Positions 25,986 to 39,378 are shown, counted from the first letter of the stretch. The stretch is DNA of 64,000 nucleotides from Candidula unifasciata (GCA_905116865.2 CAJHNH020002532.1:20001-84000); one strand, 5' to 3'. Notes: generated by a model not told the origin, from the letters alone. Numbers and translations: made by a program.

Positions 25986-27627
25986 AGAAATTTGATAAAA
26001 CATTAAAGTTTCTTGTGGAGATATGATTCTTTTCTTGGCTGTCCGAGCATACGCATGCATTTTACCACCCTTTTTTTTTTTTTTTTTTATGACTTGCTAT
26101 TCATTATATGCATAATATTACATGAACAGAATATGCCTTATTGATAAAATGCTACTGCTGTGTGAAAGCTGGGTGTTTGGAAGGGCCGAATGTAAGACGG
26201 ACTTGCGTGCCTCATTTGTGATCCTTTAAAAATAAAGTTTTATCAATCTGTCTGTCTGTCTGTCAGTTTGTCAGTCTGTTGGTCCGTCTATCTGTCTGTC
26301 TATATATATGTTTATATATATAGTGTCTCTCTTTCTCTCTCTCTCACTCGCTGCCTCTAAGTGTTTATATAAAAAAGAAACAATAGAACAAGGTGCAGAA
26401 TGAGAAGTAAAGAAAAAAAAATAATTACCACAACAAGAAGAAACAAAGAAGCCAAATAGGAATTTAAAAGTCAGGAATAAAATAAATTCGAAAAAGAAAC
26501 AAGATGTAACTGCGGCTGATATATGATTCTGAGAATTGTCTTGATTATGAGCACATATTACCAGTAGTAAACGGTCTTTTAATTTTCTGGCACCTTATCT
26601 TTTCATAATGTGAAACATTCATCTTGGCCGATAGTTACATAACGTTTGTATAACTTTTTATAATAATAATTGATATCACACCAAGACCAACAAAGTGATA
26701 ACCTATTACCTCGCCCTAAACGAACAATAGCCAAAACAAGTGTAATTTTGTTCTTCAAATTAAAAAAAACAATAACACAAACAAATAAATCTGGAGAGAG
26801 TACCCTAAAATGACACACCAGAAATTAAGGTTTACTTCGCAGAACAAGTCCCGAGATTACACCAAGGTTTGCACAGCCATTACAGATCTGCAAGTACGGA
26901 CACCCTACCAGACGGGACAGAATGGTTGATGGGCCGAGTTTCTAGAGCAAACATTGCTGGTTTACAGTTACAGCTGCCTCCTGTCTTGGGTTACCAAGTG
27001 GCGGGAATGTTTGTAATTATTTGTTCATGATTGCTTCTTTTACGGGGTATCCGGTGCGCTGATGTCGGTGCTGGACTATCCTGTAAGGTCGATGTGGTGC
27101 TGAAGACAATCATCGGAAATTTTAGACTGGATAAAACTCTGTAATGACGAACACGCACTTGACTGCATCTCTGTGTTGTTGGAACATGTTTTGGGCGACA
27201 TTGTGTCAATGACCTAATCTGACATAATTATCTCCCATGCGTACTCTTGCAGACGCTCACTCAGGCTTGGCTTTTCAATTATATTGTCAAATTCGATATG
27301 TCAATGACAATTATATTGTCGATTCCCATAATATACTTTACGTGATTCATGCTTTAGAATGACCTCTCTCTGTATACAGAAGTGATTTTTGTTTAAACCA
27401 CATCTCTGAGGCCCCAAAGAAAGTGTTTGGCCTGCCTACCGATTGTTAAAACTAGCAAGCAAAAAAATTTTTTTCTTACCCTAAATGAAAAAGAAATATT
27501 GCATAAGATCTTTATTTTATAAAATGCAGTTTGTGTCTGTCCTTTTCTGTTCCTTATCTCAGAAATTCTTCTTTCATCTGATGTTAGATGTTATCTATGT
27601 GCCCAGATACTTACTTACATTTCTGTT
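25986..27627. other. Unassigned
   Basis: Holds a T run near 26071-26088 and an imperfect (TCTG)n/(TCTA)n patch near 26249-26305. No gene or known repeat is recognised. Confidence 0.4.
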
Positions 27628-27727
27628 AGGTTAGTTGCGTATCCTTTACAGGACGTTGCAGAACCAACCCTAGCAGCCCCAGGCTCTTGTGTGGTTTCTC
27701 TAGGCAAATTTACGTCCAGTAGTTTGT
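27628..27727 (-). mobile_element. SINE family B 3' part
   Basis: TTGCGTATCCTTTACAGGAC, TTGCAGAACCAAC and TTTACGTCCAGTAGTTTG are the family B 3' half in minus orientation. The tRNA head is missing. It lies next to the LINE that starts at 27735. Confidence 0.65.
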
Positions 27728-27734
27728 AAATTTC

Positions 27735-28990
27735 TGTTCTTGTCCCAAAATAAAACCATTGACTTCTATTGCACATTTAGCAATAATTTTTTTCTTTGAT
27801 AACACCATTACCTATGTCTCACCATTATTCAAACTGAGGTCCATTCTTCCACTTTCTATCACCACAATGTCTATCATTTCCAGTAGTTCTTTCTGGCTTG
27901 TTGCTTTCAAGACTGTGTCATCAGCATAACGTAAATTGATTATATTGTGCCCACCAACCACAATTCCGGGCATATCAATAAAAGATCTCATTATATATTC
28001 ACCGTATAGTGAAAATAAATCAGATGACAGTACACATCCTTGTCGTATGCTTTTCTATATGCTCTGAAATATACATAAACAGTTGGTAATTCCTATAGCT
28101 GCTGTTTGTTGCAAAATACATTTTTTTATTTTTCGTAGATTTTTTGCATCAATGTTTATTTTTTCTGAAGTTTGATTACTTCTTCATGTTTCATACAGTC
28201 AAATGCTTTTGTATAGTCTATGAAGCATAAGTACAAACCAGTCTTTACTTCTATAGCTCTTTCTGACGATGTCCTTAGGATGTATATGCATTGTTTGTAC
28301 ATTTTCCTTCTACAAATCCATATTGTTCATCGCTGATTTCTTGTTTAATTTTGTTTCTTATTCTCTTTATAATTATTCTCAGTAAAATCTTAGTCATGTG
28401 ACTCATAAGACTTATTGTGTGATGGTCTTCAAATTTTAAAGTGCCTGGGTCTTTGGCCGAGCTATAAATATGGATTTTAAAAGGTCATTTGGAATATACT
28501 CACTATTATAAATATCATTTAAAAGTTTAGTTATTATTTCAATTGCAAAATCTCCCAGTGCTTCGATTTATTCCAGTGAGATGTTGGCTGGCCCAGGTGC
28601 TTTTCCTTTCTTCATATGATGTAATGCATCCCCACTTTCAGCAGCCATTATTGGTGGACCATCATTGTTGGTCTGCAGTTCTACATCTGGTCTATCATCA
28701 TTATACAATTCCCTTATGTAATCTGTCTATCTGTTAATTATATAACTATGCCCCAATAATAGGTCGCCATATTTTTATTTTAAACTCCAGTGCTGTTACG
28801 TGTCGTCTTTCCTATTAACATATGTATCTGCTGATACATGGAATATGAGTCTTTCCTTGTGATTTCCCCCAATCTCTGTACACATTTGATTTAGTTTGCA
28901 TTTGTTCACTGTTTCTTTTTGTATACTAGAGTATTCTTCTTTATCATTCTTTTTTCTTCCTTCTTTTATCCATCAACTGCAGAATTTCAG
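27735..28990 (-). mobile_element. RTE-like LINE reverse transcriptase, degraded
   Basis: The longest reverse transcriptase remnant outside the jockey-like copy. On the minus strand the order is: KKGKAPGPANISLE (about 28610), EIITKLLNDIYNSEYIPNDL, ISLMSHMTKILLRIIIKRI, ISDEQYGFVEGKCTNNA, motif A within CFIDYTKAFDCMKHEE (about 28220), IRQGCVLSSDLFS, and the catalytic box INLRYADDTVL (about 27911-27940), ending near SLNNGET. Several frame changes and stops interrupt it. The element would copy its RNA into DNA at nicked target sites. Endonuclease sequence is not seen. Confidence 0.82.
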
Positions 28991-29342
28991 CTAACATCTA
29001 TTTCTTTTTTTTTTTTTTGCAAATCTATGGGTTTGTGGGATTGTCTCTGTTGATGTCTGATGAACTGATTCACGTGACATCTCCCACTGTCATCAATAGT
29101 TTGTATAATTTCCATTTCATTATACCGGGTTTGTCCATTGACATTATACTGTTCCTTAATTTATTTATCCGTTCTAACTATTCCTAGACTTAACTTGATG
29201 TTCTGTGGTGTTTTCCTAATATTCTTTAGTTTTATTCTAATCTTTCCTATAACTGGAACATGGTCATTAAAGCAGTCTGCTCCTGGTCTAGTCTTTGCTC
29301 CAACTAAGCAGCTCGTGAATCTTCTTGAAATCAAAATATTGT

Positions 29343-31419
<2,077 letters not shown>

Positions 31420-31738
31420 AATTATGAATCTGTTTGAATCCCCATTGGTCATTGGCAACCAGAGAGCTATTAGGTTGATGTGGCTGGGACATGTTGAGAG
31501 AATTTCAGATAACAGAGAGGTAAAAACTGTATACACGAGGAAGATGAATGGTTGTAGACCACGAGGTAGACCAAGAAGACGATGGAGAGGTAATGTCCAG
31601 AGAGACCTGCAAACACTTAAGGTTACCACCTGGAAAGAGAAGGCCAACCAGAGACATGAGTGGAGACAGTTGATATCTGCAGCAATGAACCTCAAGGGTT
31701 GGGTATACTTAAGAAGAAGTTATTACTATACCACTTAG
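31420..31738 (+). mobile_element. RTE-like LINE C-terminus, open frame
   Basis: A 104-residue frame at 31424-31738 without stops: RLMWLGHVERISDNREVKTV, the basic CRPRGRPRRRWRGNVQRDLQ, LKVTTWKEKANQRHEWRQLI and a stop after YYYTT. It is the best preserved copy of the family also seen at 16737 and 24840. Reverse transcriptase is not present (5' truncation). Confidence 0.8.
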
Positions 31739-32411
31739 GGTTTACATATTATTTCTCCATGTTTTTCTGGCTATTGAACTATGCGTTTAAAATAGTATGC
31801 ATGGGATCTCGTTTGATATCTTTGACAGCTCTCATCAGTGTTCATTATGAGTTTTCTTTTTTGTTATTCTAGCTATCGAAATCCATTTTGGTATTACTTT
31901 CCAAAGTCACACAGTCTCGTCGGCCGCGAAATCTCGTAACAGTCACCATGTGCTGTCCTATGTTCTAGAGGTGTTGTGCGATGTCTTTCTTCGCCGTCTA
32001 TATACAGCGCCCCGAAAATTAGCTTGGGTTGGTTCGACACGGTCGACACCCTGTCGCCGCCAGGAAAGTGCGCAGCTTCCTTTCAGAAATTCTATTCTCT
32101 GTGAACGACTGTTGTTTCTGAATTGTGTTGTCTCTGTAAGTAGGTCGTATGTCTCAGGTGGCCAATGCGTCTGTATGCAAGAAAGAAGGACTGCAAGGGG
32201 AAGCGCTGAAGGCGCGACGGTTTGTAAGTATCCAGTCAGTGATGTTTGTATATTTTTAGGCTCTCTGTCGGTGGTCATCTGTAGTGGATGTGCTTAAAAC
32301 GTTGACAACGAGGAACACATGACACTACTAGACTATCGGGGTATCCCAGGAAACCCTCTACAAAATCACTTCAGTGCCATTTTGTTTATATTTGCCCGCT
32401 GCGATAGTTGT
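31739..32411. other. Unassigned, less AT-rich patch
   Basis: The part from about 31915 to 32280 is richer in G+C and CpG than its surroundings. It has a TATA-like CTATATAC near 31999-32006 and a consensus donor GTAAGTA at 32136-32142. This could be a promoter and first exon, but no coding frame or transcript supports it. Confidence 0.25.
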
Positions 32412-32486
32412 GAGCTGTATGTGAGCTGTATGTGAACTGTATGTGAGCTGTATGTGAACTGTATGTGAACTGTATGTGAACTGTAG
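32412..32486 (+). repeat. 11-bp tandem repeat, about seven units
   Basis: Units of GAGCTGTATGT or GAACTGTATGT start at 32412, 32423, 32434, 32445, 32456, 32467 and 32478. The G/A alternation is at one position only. Confidence 0.92.
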
Positions 32487-32573
32487 TATGTTACCATTTT
32501 CTTTATCAAGCTGTTGGTACCAGCGGCTGTGTAGGTATTTTAAACAAAGCTTTTTAACTTTGGGGGGGGGGGG

Positions 32574-33007
32574 GGCTATCCTCCGAATAACGGTCCTTAA
32601 ATATCGAGGCGGAAAAAACCCTAACAGGGCCTTAGTCACGTGTCAATTGCGCACTTCCGTCGTCTTAAATTGCGCACATCTGGCGACTTCCGCAACCACC
32701 AAGTGTATCCCTCACCCCGCTAACGCGGCGTGGATTGGAGCTAAACTAGATGGCTGAGACTCACGAGCAGCAGCTACCGCATCTCCTGCAGCTTCTTTCA
32801 TTTTATTTGCTCGTGAGTCGGAGCCATCTAGTTTAGCCCCAATCCACGCCGTGGGGGATACTCTCGGCGGTGGCTGAAGTCGCCGGATGTTTGCAATTCG
32901 GCGGTGGCGTTATAGTCCACGGAAGTGCGTAATTGACACGTGACTGAGGCCCTGTTAGGGTATATTTTCCGCCTCGATAATTTAGGACCGTTATTTGGAG
33001 GATAGCC
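32574..33007. repeat. Long inverted repeat (hairpin), 195-bp arms
   Basis: The left arm 32574-32768 and right arm 32809-33007 are inverted complements with scattered mismatches and small indels, around a 40-bp loop (32769-32808). Outer ends read GGCTATCCTCC on the left and GGAGGATAGCC on the right. Inner ends read CTCACGAGC and GCTCGTGAG. A 14-base G run abuts the left end and a 9-base T run the right end. It resembles a foldback or MITE-like DNA element, or an inverted duplication. I see no clear target-site duplication and no coding frame. Confidence 0.92.
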
Positions 33008-33359
33008 TTTTTTTTTTAGATCGTTACAATTAATTGTTATCCATTGCTTCAGCCATCCGATTTTTAGTTTATCTTAAGTTTCATTTAATGTCTTGTATCG
33101 ATTCTCAATCCTTCATCGGCATATACTACAACTGAACTCACATTAGAACTGTAATTACATAACTTGGATTTAAAACTTTAGTTTGAAGTTCCACACACAT
33201 TCTGTTGGGACATTTAAAAGCTGTTAGTCTGCTCTTTCACATTACATTTTATTTTCTCTTTTCTCTGTGTGAAGCAAACAGAAGTCAATTAAAGTAAAAC
33301 GAAGCACCATTTTCCACATCATTGGTTGCATTGCGTCTATTGCGTATATTGTGCCATAC
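33008..33359. other. Unassigned, AT-rich
   Basis: Nothing recognised beyond the hairpin flank. Confidence 0.4.
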
Positions 33360-33545
33360 GTATATTTTATATACCAGTTGTAATCCGTTAGTGATGTGGT
33401 CAACATGACACTGTAGCCCCTTACCGGGACTTCACCTGGAACCTTTTTTTAAAAACTATTTTGTGAAAACAGTCTGAATGAGGTTCTGGACCCAAGACCG
33501 TCGGGTCAATGGCCATCGACTAGCCGCTACAGCACAGCGGCACCC
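33360..33545 (-). mobile_element. SINE family A copy
   Basis: Minus orientation: the right end has CGACTAGCCGCTACAGCAC (complement of the A-box region) and the left part GTGATGTGGTCAACATGACA, the family core. The central part is diverged. Confidence 0.6.
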
Positions 33546-33689
33546 TGAAGCACACATACGAGCAAATAATATAACCGAAATCCTGTCGTATAAATATATC
33601 AGTGGATGTCAAACTAATCATCTTTCAGAAAATAAGGAAGCAAACAGTGTTTTACACAACCGCTTATTTGACATTTCTTCCCGTGCATG

Positions 33690-34131
33690 GTAAGGCTCAT
33701 TAATAAACACTATACCTAATTTTAACAAATCTAATGTTAGAGCAAGAGTTCTCCCAAAACGACAATGGATTGTCGTTAAAGACACACATCCACACGGAAT
33801 GACAATAGCCAGTGCTACCAACAGAGCCCTAGATCTCAGGCTGGGTCATTCTCCTGACGTTTAACAGCAACAGTTAAAGCTGATAATGAAAGAAACAACT
33901 AACAAAACTGGACAGACAAAAACAGCAGTGTATGCACAAACAACCTCTTATGCAAAAAAGCCCTGTCATTTGGCATTAGAAAAACTAGATCCTCGCATGT
34001 TACATGATCCAATCTTCACACACTCTGACAATGAGTTATCATACCAAGAAAAACATCCCATGAGGACTCGCAGACGTGTTTTCAAACAAGAATGCTTAAA
34101 ATTTTACAGACAGCTAAAATCGGTAATATAG
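33690..34131 (+). other. Unrecognised coding-like remnant
   Basis: The plus strand reads RARVLPKRQWIVVKDTHPHG and TIASATNRALDLRLGHSPDV, a stop, and then an 81-residue open frame at 33886-34131 with ALEKLDPRMLHDPIFTHSDN and RTRRRVFKQECLKFYRQLKS. The composition is ordinary protein-like and charged, unlike simple repeat. A donor-like CG|GTAATA is near 34121-34128. I do not recognise the family. It could be an exon, a processed pseudogene or an unknown transposon protein. Confidence 0.3.
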
Positions 34132-34189
34132 TTAGACATAAAGACGAAATATCACACAAATAAGAAAAAAAACAGGTGATAGTTACGAG

Positions 34190-34400
34190 GAGAAGAGGAC
34201 TGAAACATGTACATCAGCTGCGACAAGTTTGTGGAGAATGAGATGCAAGAAGACGGTAAGAAGATTTGCTGACATGTTTCTTTGGTGGTATAGAAGGTGT
34301 CAACAGATTAGCTCATACATGTTGACGGAGATTGCAGGATCTGGAGAAGCAATAATAGCACAAGCCAGTAAACAAAGGGCTTTGATGAGGAACATGATGG
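34190..34400 (+). mobile_element. RTE-like LINE 3' remnant, heavily decayed
   Basis: Through stops and frame changes one can read a VSTD-LIHVDGDCRIWRS segment that matches VSAHELIHAAGDRRLWRG of the copy at 13650-14352. Only the last 60 or so residues are recognisable. Confidence 0.5.
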
Positions 34401-34593
34401 TCCTAAGTCTGTCTCATGATTGTTTTCTTCCTAGAGGTGCTGAGCCAAAGTGGTGCAAAACGGCATGGGTTTATATTGGTCAAGTTAATTACGTGTGCTC
34501 TACAAAAGGTTGCAACAACCTCAGCATTTTTGTTTTCTTTAACTTTTGGTTTCCCGAGACAAAGTTACGCTCATCAGTTTGAGTTTTTCCCCT

Positions 34594-34732
34594 AGCGATC
34601 GGCTTTTGGTACCAATGTAGAAACTAATGCAAAGCGATCTATTGCCAAGTCACCTGCAGCTAGAATCAAAACCGCCACCCCGACATTGCAAAAAACGTTC
34701 GCAATGTCTAAGCCAAAGATACTGACTCACAT
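34594..34732 (-). mobile_element. SINE family B head remnant
   Basis: On the plus strand CACCTGCAGCTAGAATCAAA, CCCCGACATTGC and GCAATGTCTAAGCCAAAGAT correspond to the family B B-box and A-box regions in reverse. The 3' part is lost and the B-box is mutated. Confidence 0.5.
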
Positions 34733-34814
34733 TGGTCAAGACGCAACTACAACTCTCCGCGGTCATCCTAGAAATATGTTATAAACTAGAGGCCTGCCCA
34801 GACTAGACAAGACA

Positions 34815-35035
34815 GACGTTTCCTTCGAAGTCGGAATGCATCTACAAGCAACAGTGTTTATGGACAGACGTTTTCTTCGACGTCGCAATGTTTCTTCTAG
34901 AGAGGCACAGTCTATACATAAACAAACCCGGATATGGAAAACGATCCTACGCGAATCCATTTAAGTCCTGGAATAAGACTAAATTCCAGAAGTTGAACAA
35001 TGAGGACCTTCCGTTGGAGTTTTCAGTCGGTTAAC
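34815..35035 (+). mobile_element. GAA-tailed repeat, family C, rearranged
   Basis: CCTTCGAAGTCGGAATGCAT and, about 45 bp later, CTTCGACGTCGCAATG suggest a partial internal duplication. AAGTCCTGGAATAAGACTAA and TTCAGTCGGTTAACGGGGAG match the family 3' half. The GAA tail is not preserved. Confidence 0.4.
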
Positions 35036-35355
35036 GGGGAGAAAAAAAAAAGAACAAGTTTCCCCCTCACTTTAGTTAGAAAATGATCTTGTTGGTGAGT
35101 TATTTCCATCTTCAAGAGATTTGTAAAATGTCTTTTTTTTTTCTGTTTTAAATAGGAGGGGATCCGATAATTTATGGACTGACAGGTTCGATGTGCAGTA
35201 AGGAACATCTGTCTACTAACTATCTTTTCATTTTTCGACTTTTTTATGTACCTTTTCAAGAACTGACACATCCGATTATGTCTCTTCAGTTACTGGTCTA
35301 ATCTGATGATTTTTTTTTCAACGCTAAAAATTTTCTACCCCCCCCCCCCCCCCCC

Positions 35356-35850
35356 AGAGTCCATTACCTTGTAATGGTAGGGAAGCTTGAGAGCATAAAT
35401 GATCTAATGAGCTATGCCGGCGAGAACGTATGTTCCTGGCATGGTCACCTAAGCCGGACAGGTCATTGGTGAGGGGCCATTCCAAAGATGGCCTCCCGGT
35501 CCTCCAGGCTCGGGGGTTGGGCGCAGGGTTGACAGCTCTGCCCTGTAAAAAAATCTACAACGTTACTGAAACTTCAAGAGGAAATAAGTGCTCTAAACGT
35601 CCGGTGGTCTTGGGACAGAGTCCCTCTGTCAGCATGAACAACATGGGTGAAAGCCGAAAGAAAGCCCATGATGGGAAAACAGGTCTACTGGATGTCAAAA
35701 CCAAATTAAGAATTGGCTTCTAAAGGGATCTGAGTGCGGCATCTTTGATATGGAAAACTGCACTGAAGATTGTACAGGCCAGAAAAGCATGGAAAGTCCT
35801 CTCTGAAGCCTCACGTGCCACTAGACATAACGAGAAAAGATGATAATGAT
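35356..35850 (+). mobile_element. Internally deleted RTE-like LINE derivative
   Basis: The left part (about 35356-35550) looks like a LINE 5' UTR, with GGCCTCCCGGTCCTCCAGGC and TTGACAGCTCTGCCCTGTAA. The right part (about 35724-35848) reads DLSAASLIWKTALKIVQARK and ends with a GATGATAATGATGAT tail like other RTE-like 3' ends here. The endonuclease and reverse transcriptase are missing between. An 18-base C run (35338-35355) abuts the left end. Assignment of the 5' part rests on recollection of RTE-type leader sequences. Confidence 0.45.
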
Positions 35851-36789
35851 GATTAATATTTCTCAATGTTCGCCTAATATTATATTGTATTGCCAAATAT
35901 TTACACATTCTAGGAAAATTTTCTCTTGGGAAATAAAGTCCTCAAATCGTATATTTTTGAAATGGCTCGTTCAAATGTTTACCTGTCAATTTTTTAAATA
36001 TCGGTAAAGCCACGGATAGTTCTAAATTTTCATTTAGCTCGACGAATATGCTAAGGTCATTAAATCATATAAAATGCATTAAAAAAAATAAGTTCTGGCT
36101 TCTAAAAAAGCCTCAGATATATTTCCCTCACTTTTGTTGCGAAAAGTAGACCATAACTCCAAATTCGACATTGTAAGATATGATTTAATTGCTGTTTTAC
36201 CATCATACCGTGCATCATACAGACGGAAAGAAATCATATTATTGGCTACCCTAATACCCGTACAATAATTTCATATACTGAGCGGCAAAGTCTTGTCTTC
36301 TGGTAAACAGTCATTCAATTGCAACAATGTTTCTGATTCTTCAACAGCAGCAACACTACGGATTACCACGCACAGATTTGACCAATTTATTCGCACATTC
36401 ATTTGTAGACCCATTTCCAGTCTGTCCAAAAGAAAACGTACACATATGTGCATAAACAAACGCACGTCATTCTCCAACACCCTCATTAGCCACGTCTCAT
36501 TCAGAATAGACTTCAGTGTGTAAATGTGCAGGTCAGATGGCCTCGAAGCCAGTTGCACTGTGTCATGTTTTCAAACCCGTCGAGATTCAGGATGGAAAGG
36601 TATGATGGCAGAAACAGGGTTTACATAAGTTTACTTGATCATATAATATGCTCATAGCTGAATTGGCGAGGCTTTGAAGGTGGGGCAAGGGGTAGTAATT
36701 CCCTACGAGGAGAAATAAGAGAGGAGGTTATAAGAAAGCTGACAGCAATTCGGTGGAACATCACTGCACATGTCCCAATTGTCTAAACT
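35851..36789. other. Unassigned
   Basis: Nothing recognised. Overlapping open frames on both strands near 36271-36558 have no family resemblance. Confidence 0.35.
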
Positions 36790-37010
36790 CTGACTGACTG
36801 ACTTTCTACCCCACCAGGACATCACACAAGCGATAAACACCCGATGACACAAAGTGCCACCATGTGGATGAGGATCACCTGTGGAGAGATTTCAGAAACC
36901 GCGTTCAGCCATTATTATTAATGGCCGGGCTATATTGCGGCCCCTGACAAGAGCCAGAGTAGGGTTTCACAAAACGAAAAATTGCATCTTACAAGGGGAT
37001 GACTAGATAT
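36790..37010 (+). repeat. Interspersed repeat family D
   Basis: Starts with CTGACTGACT, then CCACCAGGACATCACACAAG, ACCCGATGACACAAAGTGCC, CCATGTGGATGAGGATCACC, CAGAAACCGCGTTCAGCC and GGGCTATATTGCGGCCCCTG. Other copies: 58833-58970 (minus), 62651-62760, 63648-63830 and 63868-64000. No promoter boxes or coding frame are seen. Confidence 0.75.
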
Positions 37011-37243
37011 AATACAGTATGATTGTCTAAACTCATGGACAATACTATTTTTATGTACGACTATGCAGCTCCTCGTCGAGCAAGAGTAATCACTCGCTTG
37101 CGGAACTGCAATAACGATTGTTGTCCATAGCCAGCTGTTTTACCTCATTGTAACTCTATACATCATGTACGGAGCACGCATGCCTGCCAATTTCCAATTT
37201 CCAAAAATTGTTCAGCGTTTAAAAATCAAACACAGTCCATATT

Positions 37244-37245
<2 letters not shown>

Positions 37246-37285
<40 letters not shown>
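37246..37285 (-). repeat. (CA)n microsatellite
   Basis: A pure CA array of about 40 bp. Confidence 0.95.
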
Positions 37286-37290
<5 letters not shown>

Positions 37291-37582
37291 CTATTATTGA
37301 AGAATGTATATTATGCAAATTTTTTTTCGTGTTTTGTCTCATGTTTTCCTGCATAAGGCTGCAGTTTTCATGGCGTTTTACAATATTTCCATCTAAAACG
37401 CGAAACTTTGACCTGAGCTCTTGGTAAGTGATTTTCTACACCGTCTTACATTTTGAGCACTCGTCCATCTTTTTCTTCCACAGAAGGACGCATGCGACAT
37501 TTAAGTTTCATCTCAATAGATGAAGTACTTAGGGAAGAAGCTAACAATTAACTCTGACGACAAATGTCGTATCTACTATTAG

Positions 37583-37790
37583 TCGGCTTCTGTGGCTTAG
37601 CCGTTGCGAACGAGATTTGTAATGCCGGGGTTTTGCGTTGGTTTTGACGATGGTACAGAGAGCTGCCCGTGTAAAAAGCAATGGCAAACTACTGAACGAA
37701 AAATTTTCTTAGAAAAACCAAAAAAGCCACAAAATGCTGGGGTTGATTTGCCAATGCCCTGTAAACGATACGCAACTAAATGTTTACTAA
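37583..37790 (+). mobile_element. SINE family B copy
   Basis: Plus orientation: GTCGGCTTCTGTGGCTTAGC (A-box), a damaged B-box, GCAATGGCAAACTACTGAAC and the 3' end CCCTGTAAACGATACGCAAC. Loss of the consensus GGTTCGATTCC (here GTTTTGCG) should prevent pol III transcription. Confidence 0.72.
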
Positions 37791-38979
37791 CAAATATAAC
37801 GGGATAATATAGTAAACAGCGTTGCTCATAGCACTTTAATTTCTTTCCATGAAAAATGGAACCCTTTCAACCATTCTATGACAGTTTCTATTCTGGTTCC
37901 TCCTAGCAGTAAGAATGTCAATGCTCCAGAATGAAAGTAACTGAATGAAGCATCGACTCAGGAAATGAACCTCTCGAATTGGCCTCGCTTACTTCTTCAA
38001 TTCCGTTAACATTTTCTTGGATCCTCCTTTGGAAAATTTGGAAAGTGAGTAGACTGTCGTCTCGTGCCTGCGTCACATCTTTTCTGTTTCTGTCTCAGAA
38101 TCCCTCTTGTGGAAGCTGATTACTCAAGATTTTTACCATTTTCAATAAGTGGTTCTCACATTTGTGAAGACTTGACAGCAACTATTTCAAGCTATCTGCG
38201 GTGTAGCTAGAGACTTGGCCCTCTTTCCACCACCCATCAACTCCAAGCGCCCCCAGTGTTTTCCTGTGTATGTGACCGTGACCTGACGTTCAGTCTAAAA
38301 TAGGTTTCTAGATATTTCCGGAATGAGTCTTACGATGTATGGCTTCTCTGTCGGTTGTATTGTAAATGCAATTTTTTCTGTGGCTTTTTTATAGCTTTCA
38401 CTGCAAATGAAACGTTTTCAAATGAAACAACATAAAACTGTTTTTTAAAGGAACTTTGGTGTTCTGCATGGATAAAGCTAAGGTAAACATAAGAAATACC
38501 AAAACCATAGTGAAGTACTCTGCATAGAACTACATGGGAAATAAACAGCAACAATAAACAACAGCCCCAAATCACGTACAAGAATGATAAAATAAAATAT
38601 TTGGAAGGGGGAAAAAACAACTTTAAAAGGACTAGTTTAGTAAAACACTGGGCAATTAACTATCAGACTGGAGAACACCACTCGTTAGTCTGTGAATATT
38701 ACACAACTCGAAACCGAAACAACGACCGGAAACTGAATGAATTCCTAGTTACCCAAACACCGTCTGGCGCCAACAGCACTTCAGTGTCCCAAGTGCCAGC
38801 AGCTAAGATTATCTGTAAATCACTTGGTTGTAAAGAACGCTATAGCACTGAAATTTCGGGTAAATGTGGTCATCGTCTGGACTCTAGTGAGGCTGTGTAT
38901 CGGTTGGTTCTCATATCTGCTTCACTTACAAGAGAAGGATCGGAAATCTTGATAAGCAGGTCCAGACATAACTGTGAGG
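37791..38979. other. Unassigned
   Basis: No repeat family recognised. A plus-strand open frame runs from 38601 into the next SINE, so its C-terminus is repeat-derived; it shows no known domain. Confidence 0.35.
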
Positions 38980-39108
38980 ATAGGTTAGTTTCGTATCCTT
39001 TACAGGACGTTGCAGAACCAACTGTTGTGTGGCCCGATGCTGGTATCGAACTCCTGCATCCCGGCGTTACGAAGCGTTCGCATCGACTTAGCCACAGAGC
39101 CAACTAAC
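38980..39108 (-). mobile_element. SINE family B, internally deleted
   Basis: The 3' end (TTTACAGGACGTTGCAGAAC) lies next to the head (GGTATCGAACTCCTGCATCC, CCGGCGTTACGAAGCG, CTTAGCCACAGAGCCAAC). The GCAATGGCAAACTACTG body is missing. Confidence 0.7.
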
Positions 39109-39205
39109 TGTGACGGAAAGTGCAAATATTAAACTAGTTTACAGTAATCTGTACTGTGTTTTTTTTTTTCATAGATTTAAATAATGCGGATACAAACAAT
39201 ACATT

Positions 39206-39250
39206 GCACAATTTATTGTTAGGCATATTTCGCTGTATCTCATCAGGTGC
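39206..39250 (-). ncRNA. Hammerhead-like ribozyme motif of Penelope-like element
   Basis: On the minus strand the order is GCAC (stem I, 39250-39247), CTGATGA (39246-39240), an 8-base stem II/loop, GAAA (39231-39228), a short segment, ATT (candidate cleavage triplet) and GTGC (39209-39206), which pairs with GCAC. It lies about 130 bases downstream of the Penelope-like ORF stop, where such ribozymes are known in Penelope-like elements (established knowledge). Stem II has only one firm pair and stem III two, so it is probably degenerate or inactive. Confidence 0.45.
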
Positions 39251-39378
39251 GTTACTACAGAGTTACATCAACATACAACAGAGCACAAAACTGAATAAAT
39301 TCAACTGAAATGCGAATTGTTTCTTTGATACATTGTCTCTGTTTCATGGTTCCCGGAAGCTCACCGTAGTCACGTGAC

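Noticed and set aside
32358..32757. Overlapping frames across the 11-bp repeats and hairpin
   Set aside because: They read through tandem and inverted repeats; no domain is recognisable.
36271..36558. 95-residue minus-strand gene
   Set aside because: An open frame also exists on the opposite strand, no family is recognised, and no exon signals support either.
38601..39107. 168-residue plus-strand open frame
   Set aside because: Its C-terminal third is SINE family B read in the antisense direction, and the rest has no recognised domain or exon signals.
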